DNA from: Mytilus trossulus
Taxonomy: Eukaryota; Mollusca; Bivalvia; Mytilida; Mytilidae
NCBI RefSeq assembly: GCF_036588685.1
Contig: NC_086375.1
Coordinates: 9,417,916-9,481,915 of the forward strand
Reading direction: 5' to 3'
Length of the DNA: 64,000 bases
Made by a program: the position numbers and the translations under genes. The notes beneath the pieces are model-generated. The model was not told the origin of the DNA and did no database searches. It was given only the letters and a program-made list of their open reading frames with translations. Positions 12,901-25,445 of this stretch are shown piece by piece. Within the stretch, counting starts at the first letter, position 1. Each line of letters begins with the position of its first letter.

Positions 12901-13663
12901 CATTTTATAGATGTGACAGTTGTCATTTATAAAAGGCTTATTTGTTGTCAAGATATGCTAAAGTAACAAAGAGTTTGAATGGGAACATTTAATATCGATT
13001 TAAAAGTCTCTTTATTTCAATCATCACTAACTAAGTATGTTTGAAAGCTGGAATGCGATTGGCAAGTGTTGGCTCCCAATTTGATAGGAAAAAAAGAAAT
13101 AAGAATATTAAGCTATAATTTCCTTTATCTCATATATAGGCATTGAAGGTGAGCTGAGAACAAAGTTTTCTACAAAAGTGATGATTTCAGCTTTCCTGCT
13201 GTGAACTTACCATTTCTATGTAGCACGTTCCAGCAGCATATGTGAATATCCAAATTAATACGTTATAGTATGTGTTTTCTCTCGTCATCTGTTCCTCTTT
13301 AAACGCAATCTACCGATTGAGACGTATCACAGGATAAGTACTTACTTGAGCTACACAACGAGTGCAACATTCTTCTTACCTTTCAGGAGCATCTGAGATC
13401 CCCCTTGAGTTAGTTGGGTTCGTTTTGCTCAGTTTCAAGTGCTTCTTGTTGCTAAGAATAATGTTTTTCGTGATTTGTTTGATGCGGTTTTCATCTTATT
13501 TTTTGTTGTTGTTTTTCTAATATTCTAATATTCCTTTGGTATCATTTGTCTCTCTGTTAAGAAGAATTTCGAAGTGTACAAGATTCTATCAGAATTTTAT
13601 GTTAAATCACGATTGTAGAAGGATTCTTATTTCCGCCTGGTAGTTCTAGCAAGCTTTAAAACA
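12901..13663. other. Spacer, block A
   Basis: A short part (13,020-13,090, GCGATTGGCAAGTGTTGGCT) matches the end of block B at 32,580-32,610. Nothing else recognised. Confidence 0.5.
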
Positions 13664-14790
13664 TTTGTAAGGGTTCCACGGAACCTAGTGTCTCGCCTAC
13701 TTTTGCTGTTAGTCGTAGGCTCAACATAAATGACGGAAAAAATCAATAAAATTATTCCTATCGATCCAATCTTTTGATTGTACGAAGCTTCTGCCCAAGT
13801 GTCGTGAAAATCCAGGATAGCTTATAAATTTATTAAACGTTTTAAAAACATCACCTGCAGCCTGTATGTAATATTAACCGGAAGAAAAACTAATATAAAA
13901 AGACGATGTGGTATGATTGCCAATGAGACAACTGTCCACAAGAGACCAAAATGACACATACATTAACAACTATAGGTCACCGTACGGCCTTCAACAATGG
14001 GCAAAGCACATACCGCATAGTCAGCTATAAAAGGCCCCGATATGACAATGTAAAACAGTTAATACGAGAAAACTAACGGCCTGATTTATGTAAAAAGAAA
14101 TGAACGAAAAACAAATATGTAACACATAAACAAAGGACAACCACTGAATTACAGGCTCCTGACTTAGGACAGACACATACATAAATAATGTGGCAGGGTT
14201 CCATTTATAAGAAAAATACAGATAAACAGGTTCAACATTTTAACAAAATTTTCTTCCAGATACAATAAGAAAGTTTTTAGAAATTTTAAAAACTTCAAAC
14301 ACAGAGTGAATGAATGGTATTCTTGCAGAAATGTCCATGTATAAGTGAAACACGGGAAAATGTATTCTTTTAAAAACTTTTCTTCTGGATACTATCTTAT
14401 AGAAATCAGGATGAAACTGCAAAATTCGGGATAGTTGGCAGGTCTGATGATCATAAACAAGCTTCTGTCCAAGTTTGGTACACATCCTGGATAGTTAAAG
14501 GAAGTTATTAAAATTTCGAAAAACTTTAACCACAAAGTGAATGTAAGGTTTCCTAGCAGAAAAAAACTAAGTCTATTTATAAGTTTTGGAAAACAGGATT
14601 TTGTTATACAAAATTTACTTCCGGATATTATCTTATAAATTATAAACAAGCTTCTGTCCAAGTTTGGTACAAATCCTGAACAGTTTAAGAAATTTATTAA
14701 AATTTAACAAACTTTAACAACAGAGTGAATATTTGTGGACGCCACTGCCATCAACTACAATGACAGAATGTAGGATCGGAATGTCTACCT
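13664..14790. repeat. Repeat family with ~200-bp units, junction of blocks A and B
   Basis: Starts GTAAGGGTTCCACGGAACC at 13,670, is interrupted by the 13,870 repeat, and continues with 2.5 units up to 14,790. Block B starts in it, so it may have provided the homology for duplication. Confidence 0.7.
13870..14225. mobile_element. Dispersed bivalve repeat (GATGTGGTATGATTGCC)
   Basis: GATGTGGTATGATTGCCAAT, CACCGTACGGCCTTCAAC, AAAAGGCCCCGATATGACAA and TGAATTACAGGCTCCTGAC are landmarks I recall from many bivalve sequences. Class uncertain. A diverged piece lies at 20,995-21,140. Confidence 0.65.
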
Positions 14791-15731
14791 TTTTTGACTT
14801 AAGTTGAAGGCTCGACAAAAAAGTCATTGAACTTATTTTCAAAATAGCTCAAAAAATCATTCTCCCAATCTTTATGACCCCCTTGGAGTAATGACCCCCT
14901 AACTCAATCCCAGCCTTCTCTTTTTTTAAGTACAATTTTTAAGCGGTTCATAAACTTATACACAAGTTATTGTCATGAAACAAAATAAGAATGCTTGTTT
15001 TTTAACCCTTTTTGGACCTAATTTCTGCATGTTTGGGGCAATTATCCAAAAACTTTATCCCAGTGTTACGTTTGTGATATAGAACCTTGTGATACAATTT
15101 CAGAGATATCCGTACACTTACAAGTTATTGTCCAGAAACTTCTTAAATGCTTCTTTTGGCCACTAATTCCTAAATTGTTGGCACTATAACCTCCAAAATC
15201 AATCCCAACCTTCTGTTTGTGATATTGATTCTTCTTGTAAAATATCATAGAGATCCATCCACTTAACCTAAAGCTATTGTCCTGAAACCAATTGTATATA
15301 TGCACAACAACAAGAACAACACCAAATCATGAAACGAACCCAACAATTTATTTTTTTTATAAAAAGAGTCACATAACTTTCTTTGGGCATAAAACATTAA
15401 AATACCATACCCTGTTTATCTTTTATTACAGTTCAGGATTAGACAAAATATCACAGCTGATTAATATGATACAAAATAATATAACAGAGCAAATCACTAA
15501 AAACTTTTCAATATACAAAAACATCACTGATTAGAGAATAAAACATACAACTGCAGATGTAGATTATATATTTTGACACAAATTAAAGATAGGATTTTGT
15601 AAAAAAAAAAATGACGCTAGTGTAATGCGCACATATGCAACATAACAGCTCAAAACCGAAAATTCAAGGTGCAACTTATTGTCAAACAGAAACTTGATTG
15701 TGTTTGGCAAATTAAGAAAAGAAAAAAAAAA

Positions 15732-15868
15732 TGCCTGTTCCAAGTCAGGAATATGACAGTTCTTGTCTATTCGTTTTTGATGCGTTTTGTTATTTGATTT
15801 TGCCATGTGATTATTGACTTTCCGTATTGATTTTCCTCTGAGTTCAGTATTTTTGTGATTTTACTTTT
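15732..15868. mobile_element. Short dispersed repeat, block B
   Basis: Same family as 3,637-3,754 (TGCCTGTTCCAAGTCAGGAA ... GTGATTTTACTTTTTA). It sits in sequence otherwise shared with block A near 1,270. Confidence 0.75.
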
Positions 15869-15873
15869 TACAC

Positions 15874-16190
15874 ATTAATGCCCTATTCACTGGGACATTT
15901 AATTCAAATTGAATTTCGAATTGAATGCGAATCGAATCTATAATCGCGTTCAAATGAACTTCTTTTTTTTAATTCTAATTGATTTGAATTGACTAATTTG
16001 AATTACCCAATTCGAATTACAAATACGTTTTTGTTGATACGAATTAAAAGTTAAATCGTTTGGACAGTAAAGCAAATTTGATGCGCATTGTATATGTAAT
16101 TCGAATTAGAATTGACGTTAGGACGTAAAACGTTTCGCATGCAAAAAACATTTTCAAATTAGTTAATGCGAATGGAACTCGAATTACATG
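15874..16190. other. Block-B-only stretch rich in TTCGAATT
   Basis: About 315 bp absent from the matching part of block A (near 1,290), full of AATTCGAATT-like words. No clear inverted ends. Probably an inserted short element. Confidence 0.5.
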
Positions 16191-16978
16191 TTTCTGGCTA
16201 AATATTAAATCATTTTGTTCAGTAGAGCCTATCAAAATCGTCAAGAATTTTTTGTTGAATGAATGGAATTACAAATATAAACTGACACTGTTAATGCAAG
16301 AGTTTTAGTACAACTGATTTAAAATAACTCATTATTCACAAGTATCAATACAAAATTATGTTATTCTTTAAAAATGTTTTTAGATGAGAATTTTAACATC
16401 TAAACTGGCTTGAAACTTAGAAGGCCTAAACAAAATAATAAACATTCAAGGCATTTATGGCTTCATTTTGATTTTCATTAAATATAGAGACTAGGTATAG
16501 GACTCTATGAATTCCGATTAATAGATATCTTAAAATCCATTGGCAAATTCTTCGTGACCCTGGTAAGTTATAGCTCTGCCTTTTAAGACTTGTGATGTTA
16601 TGTATACACCGGTAATTTTAGTACAATGTTCAATTCAAAAACTTGCACACATACACATCCCAGATATACATTAATTCTGAACATAATCTTTACATATAAG
16701 AATTGTTCCTTAGCTAAATGTGTCCTCAATGATTTGTATACTCTCTTGTCTGTGTACTTCACCAATACCTGTAGCAGGAGAACCTAAATGATCTCTTCCT
16801 ACATACCGTAACTACAAAATAAAGAAAACGATTTTAGTATGTAAAGTCCAGAGGATAAGGGACATAAAAAGAGATTCAGACCAGAAAGTGATTCTTTAAT
16901 TCTGTATTCATTTTTCCAACATTTTCTTACGGAAGCGTATTAGCGCCACACATTTTTTTTTTTTATTTTTCTTCCTAT

Positions 16979-17140
16979 GTTTGCGTTATAACGCAAACCT
17001 TTGCGTTAAAACGCAAACCTTTGCGTTATAACGCAAACCTTTGCGTTGTAACGCAAACCTTTGCGTTATAACGCAAACCTTTTGCGTTATAACGCAAACC
17101 TTTGCGTTATAACGCAAACCTTTGCGATATAACGCAAACA
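16979..17140. repeat. Left palindrome array
   Basis: About eight units of 19 bp built on TTTGCGTTATAACGCAAA, each unit its own reverse complement. A single variant base appears in a few units (TTAAAAC, TTGTAAC, GATATAAC). Confidence 0.95.
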
Positions 17141-17339
17141 TTTGTTTTATCTTATTTCTTATTTAAGATTCAAAGGAAACAGTAGTTATTAATGGAGGAG
17201 GCTGGATATAATAAAATTTATTACCTTTGTAGTAATTGCAAAGTAAACTACTTGAATAATTAGATCATATCAATGACTAATACGGAAGCGTATATTACCC
17301 TCGTTTTAATACTTATAATCCAAGATGGCGATATAAATT

Positions 17340-17670
17340 TTAGCGAGAAAATGCTTTATTTCTCATTACTGCGATTTATTTTTTTCGACAAAATGCCTAA
17401 CAAGGCATTAAGCCGATTTGTTTTTTATCGCCTTAAAAATAAATCGTTTTAAATAACGCGACATATTATCAAAACGAGAAAAAAAATTACGATTAATTTA
17501 TAAGTCAATAAAAATATCATGCAATAATAATAAATTGCCTTTTTTTTCTTATTACTGCGATTTATTTTTTTCGACAAAATGCCTAACAAGGCATTTAGCC
17601 GATTTGTTTTTTATCGCCATAAAAATAAATCGTTTTAAATAACTCGACAAATTATCAAAACGAGAAAACT
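17340..17670. repeat. Direct repeat inside the 5.2-kb element
   Basis: About 120-140 bp (CTCATTACTGCGATTTA ... ATCAAAACGAGAAAA) occurs twice, near 17,361-17,482 and 17,549-17,670. A second TACGGAAGCGTAT lies at 17,281, which suggests an older nested end. Confidence 0.8.
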
Positions 17671-18009
17671 TATTTTGTTGATTTTAAAAGGCTTCTTATT
17701 TGTATATGATTAATTTCTAGGTAATTTATCTAGTATAACATATCAGGAGATATTCTTTATTAATATCTTAGTCTCCCAAACAAAGTTTGATGACTTATTG
17801 TTTTTGCCCATAAAATGTTAGACTAATATGTCTAGGGGAGCTTCGTTTGTGTATTGGGGTCTATTTAGGGGTATTTCGAGGGGCCAAAAGATGGGAGTGG
17901 TTTACTATAGAACCATATGGGATTTTATTTCTTTTTAATTTTCAAATGACTATAATTTTAAAACAGTAAGTGATAGAGACACACAGTCTTCAGTAATGAT
18001 CACAGGTTA

Positions 18010-18570
18010 ATAAAACCAAGCAAATGATATATAGGGAGAGTCAATAGGGGTCAACCTCTACCCCCTTCAATTTCAGAATGTTCTAATATCTTGTAAACGG
18101 TTGAGATCCCCATCCCTAAACCATATATATTCTTGTATGGGAGAATAAAACAAATCAAATGAAATATAGGGGAGTCCCCAGGGGTCAATCCTCCTGTTTG
18201 ATCTGGCAAACAGTCGAGATCCCCACCCCTAAACCATATATATTCTTGAATGGGTCAATAAAACAAATAAAATGAAATATAGGGGGAGTCCACATGGGTC
18301 ACCCCTGCCCCCTCCTGTTTGAGAACTGGCAAACGGTCGAGATCCCCACCCCTAAACCATATATATTCTTGAATGGGTGAATAAAACAAATCAAATGAAA
18401 TATAGTGGGAGTCCCCTGGGATCATCCCCACCCCTTCCTGTTTGAGAACTTGTAAACGGTAGAGATCCCCACCCCTAAACCATATATATTCTTGTATGGG
18501 ACAATAAATCAAATCAAATGATATATAGGGGGAGTCTCCAGGGTCACCCCCCCCTTTTTTTTTAAAAGTC
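18010..18570. repeat. Minisatellite, 4-5 units of 111-133 bp
   Basis: Units share AATAAAACAAATCAAATGA, a GGGGGAGTCCC stretch, GAGATCCCCACCCCTAAACC and ATATATATTCTTG. It lies in the interior of the 5.2-kb element and explains the long minus-strand frame seen there. Confidence 0.85.
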
Positions 18571-18984
18571 AAGATCTCCACAAAACTTTTTATAGAAAAC
18601 ACAATCATTTCAAATTTTCATTGTCATCAAATCCTTTATTAGCAAGTGAGTGCGGACAGCTGCAATGGCAAAAATTACAGGGGTAGTACCACAGGGTTTA
18701 TAATTACAGGGTCTTTGTTTGGGAGACTTGTAACAGCATCCTGTTACAATTATGTATTTTTGATAGTGTTATTGTGTCCTTTGCTGCAAAATCAGGGTCA
18801 ACACATATTAAGGGATTGCTATTTGTTGTTGTCACACTATATTATATATTAACCTTAAATTCTCCTAAAACACATTGAAATATTTTTGTATATCAGCTCA
18901 TAGACATAATTTTGTCATCATAGTGATCTGGATGTCATCAACATTTATAATGATTTACTCCTTTTAAAAGGAATTTAGATTATA

Positions 18985-19142
18985 AATAAGCAATGACTGT
19001 TATATTTTTTCCATCTATTCGAAATAACCTAAAAAATGTGGTGCACACTTTTAAATAACCCGCTACATGGATTATTCAGTGTGCACAACTTTTTTGATAT
19101 TATATCTTCATAGACAGAAAAAATATTGCAGTCATTCCTTAA
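18985..19142. mobile_element. Fold-back (hairpin) element, copy 1
   Basis: The arms pair around a centre near 19,065: GCAATGACTGTTATATTTTTTC on the left against the complement of GAAAAAATATTGCAGTCATTCC, and GTGGTGCACAC against GTGTGCACAAC. A second member lies at 52,867-53,015. Confidence 0.8.
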
Positions 19143-19849
19143 TTTTTTTTTTTGGTGATTTTTAGTAAGAAAACATTGGCTAACTCATCCTTCCTAGTAC
19201 AGAAAGGCAATAAATGTCTTCCACAGCTGAAATATGAACACACATTTTTGTTTTTAAATTGTTTTGTTGTATTACAATAGTTACTTTGATACTATATTAA
19301 AGCTATATATTAGCTATATTATATTGAATGCTTTCCGATATTTTTCTTTTCTTTAGCAAATATATTTCAAAGATTGAAATTAAGTAAGTGTCAGAGATTG
19401 TTGCCCTTTTCAGTAAGATTGAATATCTGAAATTACAGAAAGTGCTGTATGCTGCAAACATTATGCCATCGAATTAAATTTTATTAAGTATTTTGGTAAA
19501 AAAAAAACTCTATTGATTGTAATTTATTTTTAAAAGATAATGCCATTATGTATTGACACTTTTTTACAGAAGAAAATATATGGAATCTCAGCTCAAAGTA
19601 AAAGTATTTTGCATTGTGTGCTTGCTCACACACACACATATTGATTTGGCATATAAAAGTACCATTTTTGTTCCATCCACTTTTTCATATTTTTGGTTTA
19701 TCTTCAAATTAAATACAATATCAATATTAAGCCAATGTCATGATAGCAATTTTCTTACATCACCCTATTGGGTACTTTTTTATTCATAAACATCAATGGA
19801 TGACCTTAATACTGGTTACTCAGATCGTCCTTGTCTGTCAGGTATTTTA

Positions 19850-20770
19850 GCTCTCCTGGCCCAAAGGGCCATGTGAGCTTATGCCATCACTTGGCGTCAG
19901 TCGTTGTCCGTCGTGGTCCATCGTTGTCTGTGGTCGTCAGTTGTAAACTATTTCAAAGATCTTCTCCTCTGAAACTACTGGGCCAAATACTTCCAACTTT
20001 AATTGAATGTTCCTTGGAGTATCTAGTTAATTAATTGTATCCGAAGTTTTGATCCATGAACAAACATGGCCGCCATGGCTAAAAATAGAACATAGGGGTC
20101 AAATGCAGTTTTTGGCTTATATCTCAAAAACTTAAGCATTTAGAGCAAATTTGTCATAGGGTATAAATGTTCAATAGGTCCAGATCTATCAGCCCTGAAA
20201 TTTTCAGAATAATCAAACAACCCATTGTTGGGTTGCTGCCACTTTTAATAATTGGTCATTTTAATGAAATTTTGCAGTTTTTGGTCATTATCTTGAATAT
20301 TATTGAAGATAAAGATAAACTGTAACAGCAAAAATGTTCAGCAAAGTAAAATCTACAAAAAAGTAATTTGACCAAAATTGTCAATTGACCCCTTAAGGAG
20401 TTGTTGCCCTTTAAAGACAATTTTACACAATTTGTTCATCTTATTTGTGAACATTTTAAAATCATCTTCTCTGAAACTACTGGGCCAAATGCTTCCAAAC
20501 TTTCAATGAATGTTCCTTAGAGTATCTAGTTTATAAATTATATCCGAAATTTTGATCTTTCTACAAACATGGCCGCTATGGCTAAAAATAAAACATAGGG
20601 GTCAAATGCAGTTTTTTGCTTAAAATTGAAGAAAATATGAAAGATACAAACTGTTATGTGGCAATTTTAAGCACTCATTGATATATATTGAAATTCAAAA
20701 ATAATCATTGATGAAAGATTTAAGCCAAAATTTACAGGTGAGCGATACAGGCTCTTGAGAGCCTCTTGTT
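19850..20770. mobile_element. 0.9-kb repeat beginning CTGGCCCAAAGGGCC, inside the 5.2-kb element
   Basis: Same ends as the 4,832-6,139 repeat (CTCCTGGCCCAAAGGGCC ... GGTGAGCGATACAGGCTCTT) and same internal text (CTTCTCCTCTGAAACTACTG, twice). It is nested in the 5.2-kb element. Confidence 0.8.
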
Positions 20771-20994
20771 ATTAGTTGTTTTAAGAATATTAATGATATT
20801 TAACTAATTCATTTGCACAACATATTCACTGACCGTTTATTTTGACATGTCACTTTCATCTAAATTTCATTTTTCATCAGATTCATTATATATGTACCTC
20901 TTCGATTTTGGACTTTGGACTTTTTAAGGATGTAACTATAACACACATATATGTATATACTTTTTAAATAGTACCATAATGTTTTTTTTTAACA

Positions 20995-21140
20995 GTGCAC
21001 AGAATATAAGAAGATGTGGTATGAGTGCCAATAAGAAAAACTCTCCATCTAAGTCACTATTCGTAAAAGTAAACCATCATAGGTCGAATTACGGTCTTCA
21101 ACACGGAGCATTGGCTCACACTAAACAACAAACTATAAGG
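20995..21140. mobile_element. Fragment of the GATGTGGTATG repeat
   Basis: AAGAAGATGTGGTATGAGTG and AATTACGGTCTTCAACACGG align with the 13,870 copy. Confidence 0.6.
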
Positions 21141-21826
21141 TCCCCAAAAACGATATCCAAGTTACTACTAGTATATATATTACAAAGAAAATTGAGTAAA
21201 TTGAGGTTATACCTAAGAAAAAAATCAACCCTGCTAATATAGCTATAACCGAATATAAATATACTTCCAAAGTAAGCTCTCGTTTGAGAACTGTGTAAAG
21301 TAGGTTACTTTCAAACAAGCTACCCTTTGGCAATAAATGTATAGAATGAAGATGTTTCATTAATAAAATTATGTTCTCTCTATTCAAATTGCTACCCAAG
21401 CATCTTAAAAATACTTCATTATATTGAAATGAAAATTCAATGACTTTCTATCAAAGAATCTTGATCATATTCTGAGATTTAAAAAAAATGTTTCCTTATT
21501 AATAATTCATTTTAAAGCAGAAAGATCATTTTGTCTATTTGACTTGGAGGTTTCACAATTGTATGACATTATTTTTGATTTTTCAATTTTAATATGACTA
21601 TATACTATATCTATTTTCTTGTTAAATTATATACTTTTCTGATGCACAAATCAGTCTTAATTTATGTATAATTGCATTTCAATTATTCCATTATTCCTAT
21701 GCATATTTATTATAATGATTTGGCCTTGTATGTATGTTTTATTTTTTATCTACTAGTAAATCACATCCGAAATGAATGACAGACGGACATATATACAAAA
21801 CTTAATGAATAATTGAAATAAAGATG

Positions 21827-22056
21827 TTTGCGTTATAACGTTATAACGCAAAGGTTTGCGTTATAACGCAAAAGGTTTGCGTTATAACCCAAAAGTTTGC
21901 GTTATATCGCAAAGGTTTGCGTTATATCGCAAAGGTTTGCGTTATATCGCAAAGGTTTGCGTTATATCGCAAATGTTTGCGTTATAACGCAAAGGTTTGC
22001 GTTATAACGCAAAGGTTTGCGTTATATCGCAAAGGTTTGCGTTATAACGCAAACAT
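21827..22056. repeat. Right palindrome array
   Basis: About twelve units of 19 bp, inverted relative to the left array. A variant with TTATATCGC is frequent, so the two arrays have drifted separately. Confidence 0.95.
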
Positions 22057-22689
22057 AGGAAGAAAAATAAAAAAAAAAAAATGTGTGGCGCTAATACGCT
22101 TCCGTATTTTCTCGTCTCTTTTTTTGTTCATTCTTCCTTATATTTTAGCATCCCATTACGACCTTGATTCTCTATGGCCCATTTTGTTTGTTTTTTATTT
22201 TGTGCGCGTTTTTTCTTAGTATAATTCATGCCAGCAGCTTATGACAAGTTATATGTAAACAGAAACTGAACTTTTATTTTGTATTAAAAAAATTCCAACA
22301 AGCAAATTATTTTTTAAGATATATTTGTCTTTTTTTTTAATTTTTAGTATAATATCAAATATTCTTTTCAGTAGAAAGATGTTTTTTATAAACAACTAAC
22401 CATTTAAATATATAAATTTTAAAACCTTACCTGGCGTCCAACTAGATTATTAAACCTTGGAGAGACAAATGTCCATGCTCCCATATTTCTGTGTTCTTCC
22501 TGACTCCAAAGGAAATCTGAAATGCAATAACAAATATCCTGGTTGACAAAGTTTCTTGCTTAATTTGCCAGTGTCTTTACTTAAAAAAAATCTCCTGAAA
22601 AGAAAATATATTTATCTTCCCCTTAGACTTTTTTACCTATTTTTTATTTGAAAACAAAATTATGAGGCCAATTAAAGCAATAATATATA

Positions 22690-22980
22690 ATTATTTTGAT
22701 GTTGCCTATTTTCAATGTATCTCCCGCATGCAGAGTTCTGATTCCTTTCACGGATTTGGCTATACTTTTTGGACCTTTTGGATTATAGTTCTTCATCTTT
22801 TATATAAGCTTTGGATTTCAAATATTTTGGCCACGAGCATCACTGAAGAGACATGTATTGTCGAAATGCGCATCTTGTGCAAGAAAATTGGTACCGTTAA
22901 TTTTATTCAATCGTCTTTTTACATGGTATATAACTTTTATCTATCTAAGTTTATAAGTCTTCTAAAGATTAAAAATGACA
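22690..22980. repeat. Repeat shared by blocks B and C, copy B
   Basis: About 290 bp (GATTCCTTTCACGGATTTGG ... CATCACTGAAGAGACATGTA) in the intron between two DHTKD1 exons. The same sequence is at 36,480-36,770 at the same place in block C and is absent from block A. Confidence 0.85.
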
Positions 22981-23989
22981 GCTGAATAATCATTGCTGTA
23001 TAAATTGTAATTATTAAAATATACCTGTAGCATTAGGATATTTGGTTACTTCTTGTTGAATTTCTCCTGTTGGGAAAGGACATAGACTCTACAATGAAAT
23101 GCATATAAAAAATAAGTTATCTTAGTGGTTAAAAATATCTTTTTTAAATGTATCCAAAACAATACAATATATGTCCATACAGTGTCGGTCATTATGGCAT
23201 ACTTCCTACAGCACATTTACAGGTTCAATAATTGGAAAAGCAAGGTAAAAATCCTTACATTGTATATAAACATATTTTTCTTGTTTATAGGATACAAGAA
23301 TACATGTTTCAATGGGTTTTCTAATAACTTGAAATCATTATTTTTTTTTTTAAACCATTAAATTCAAATAATAAATATAGGGGAGATTTCATGATTTAAC
23401 AGACATTAACTATTAATAATAGTCTTTATTATATACATACTTCTATTCTCACAAGTGCTACATCTTCTAACTTCCTGGAATCCCTCTCCTTCTCCAATGT
23501 ATAGAAATGTTTTCCACTACAGAAAATAACTTTTTTGACCTTGTCACCTTTAACTTTCTTATCACCAATCACAGGTAAGAATGTTTTCCAGGTAACATAT
23601 CTTCTAAGGTAGAAGTCGCTGCAGGTAAACGTAAGATTGTTTTAGGAGCTACCACTACCAATGGTTTTCTGAAGTTCCGGACCACCTGACGTCTGAGAAG
23701 ATGGAAGTATTGAGCGGGAGTTGTAGCGTTGACAACCTGAAGGTTGACATTGTCTCCGTCTACTTTGTGTTCACTACTGTCTGTTGCCTGTAATTTAATG
23801 TGTCAAAATAAAAACAGCACAAAAGAACATCTCAATATTAGATTAATATATAAGGCTTTGCTACTTTAAACTACCTTTCTCGTTAAAATGGAATAATAAC
23901 TTGGTCAAAACGTATTTCTTATAATTTTCTAATTTTTCTTTACAAAATTCAGATTCTCAAGTAATAAATGAACTTGAGCTTATGTTATT

Positions 23990-24720
23990 TCCTCTAGAAA
24001 CCTTTCAACTTTACATGGTGGGTGTTTATGTCCTGCTACCATACTAAGTCACTCTGATTTAACTGTTTTACAAACCTTGACCTTTGACATAAATGACCTT
24101 GATCTTTTTATATCAACTGTAGAAACCTTTCAATTTTACAAGATGAGTGTTCAGGCCCTGCTCCATCCATGCCATGATGCAGTAACATTACTAACTCACT
24201 CTATAATAAAATTTGTACAAACCTTGACCTTGCACAAACATGACCTTGATCTTTTGATATTACCTAAAAAAACTTTACAAATTTACATGATAAGTGTTCA
24301 GGTCCTGCTCCAACCATACTATGTGGTAATAAAATCACTAAATCACTCTGTAATAACCATTTCACTCTGTAATACCTTTTTTACAAACCTTGACCTTTGA
24401 CATAAATTACCTTGATCTTTTGATATTACCTGTAGAAATCTTTAAATTTTACATGATGAGTGTTCATGTCCTGCTCCTTCCATGCCATGTGGTAGTAAGG
24501 GCACTAAATCACTCTGTAATAACCATTTTACAAACCTTGAACTTTGACATAAATGACCTTGATCTTTTGACATTACCTGTACAAATCTTTCAATTTTACA
24601 TGATGAGTGTTCAGGTCCTGCTCCTTCCATGCCATGTGGTAATAACATCACTAAATCACTTTGTAATAACCATTTTTACAAACCTTGAACTTTGACAAAA
24701 TGACCTTGATCTTTTGATAT
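23990..24720 (-). repeat. [10 protein letters not shown] exon remnants, block B (5 copies, ~147-bp period)
   Basis: Remnant exons start near 23,998, 24,118, 24,263, 24,431 and 24,579, followed by the true exon at 24,724-24,824. Several keep an open LLPHGM(E/D)GAGPEHSS frame and a GT donor, but the acceptor is replaced by GTTTGTAAAATGG. The unit is the exon plus about 45 nt of downstream intron. Confidence 0.9.
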
Positions 24721-25445
24721 TACCCGTAGAAACCGTTCAATTTTACAAGATGAGTGTTCAGGCCCTGCTCCATCCATACCATGAGGTAATAACATCACTA
24801 AGTCGCTCTGTAATAACCATTTCACTGAAATACGATGATTTATTTTAACCATCACGAATCTAGCAATAAGTTTGACTTTCAGTGACCCTTCTTTGTAATA
24901 ACTTCATACAACATGTATTACATATAAGTTAGAAATAAACTTATAATAGAAAGCAAGTGTTAATTGTGAACGGCAGATGACTTTTTGTCTACAAAAAAAT
25001 ATCTGCAGTAAAGCACAAATAAAAAAAGAATAAGAGAAAAATAAAGTACCGAGTTGACAACATTGCGGTCCTAAAATTCTTAAAAGTTTTTCTGAATACA
25101 GTTAAGTAAATATATCCCTTGGATGGTAAATCCTAAGGATATTGAAAAAATTCAAACTTTGTGAAGAGTTAATTTTTTAGAGTGGGTCCAATGTCACCAA
25201 ACAATATTTTTTATTGACCAAACTAAGACCCAAAAACTAATATCTATATCTATATCTTTATTTATAATCAAGTGACCTATATATTTGAAGTGGATCCTGG
25301 GAAATAATATTATTTAATGTGTCATAAACATAAAATGGTAGAAAACAATTTCCTACCTCTAAAAGACAACACCTAATTTCTGTCTTGCTTGATGGAGTTG
25401 AAACGAGACATAGGTATGCTGTTTCCGGTGTCAGCGGCGCCAATG

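Larger units (their letters stand above)
16928..22106. mobile_element. 5.2-kb inverted-repeat element with palindrome arrays in its ends
   Basis: The ends are inverted copies starting TACGGAAGCGTATTAGCGCC, continuing through a poly-T/A stretch and CTTCCTATG into arrays of an 18-bp palindrome (TTTGCGTTATAACGCAAA). A 6-bp target duplication TTTTCT flanks it (16,922-16,927 and 22,107-22,112). The same intron in blocks A and C lacks it. No transposase is visible, so it is non-autonomous or gutted. The 6-bp duplication and TAC...GTA termini would fit the IS3EU superfamily as I remember it; this is only a suggestion. Confidence 0.88.

Noticed and set aside
16979..17140. CRISPR-like look of short palindromic repeats
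   Set aside because: Units are contiguous with no spacers, occur inverted at both ends of a transposon-like element, and the genome is eukaryotic.
18255..18608. Minus-strand frame with repeated YISFDL...YIWFRGGDL
   Set aside because: It comes from the 111-133-bp minisatellite; repetition follows the DNA period.
21917..22219. Plus-strand open frame of about 100 residues with RYIAKVCVI-type repeats
   Set aside because: It is a translation of the 19-bp palindrome array and adjoining element end.
22662..22985. Plus-strand 107-residue frame as a gene
   Set aside because: The same text is at 36,480-36,770 in an intron and matches a dispersed repeat; no homology or splice context.
24077..24695. 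Plus-strand frames of about 100 residues rich in LLLPCHV words
   Set aside because: They are the antisense of the [10 protein letters not shown] exon remnants.
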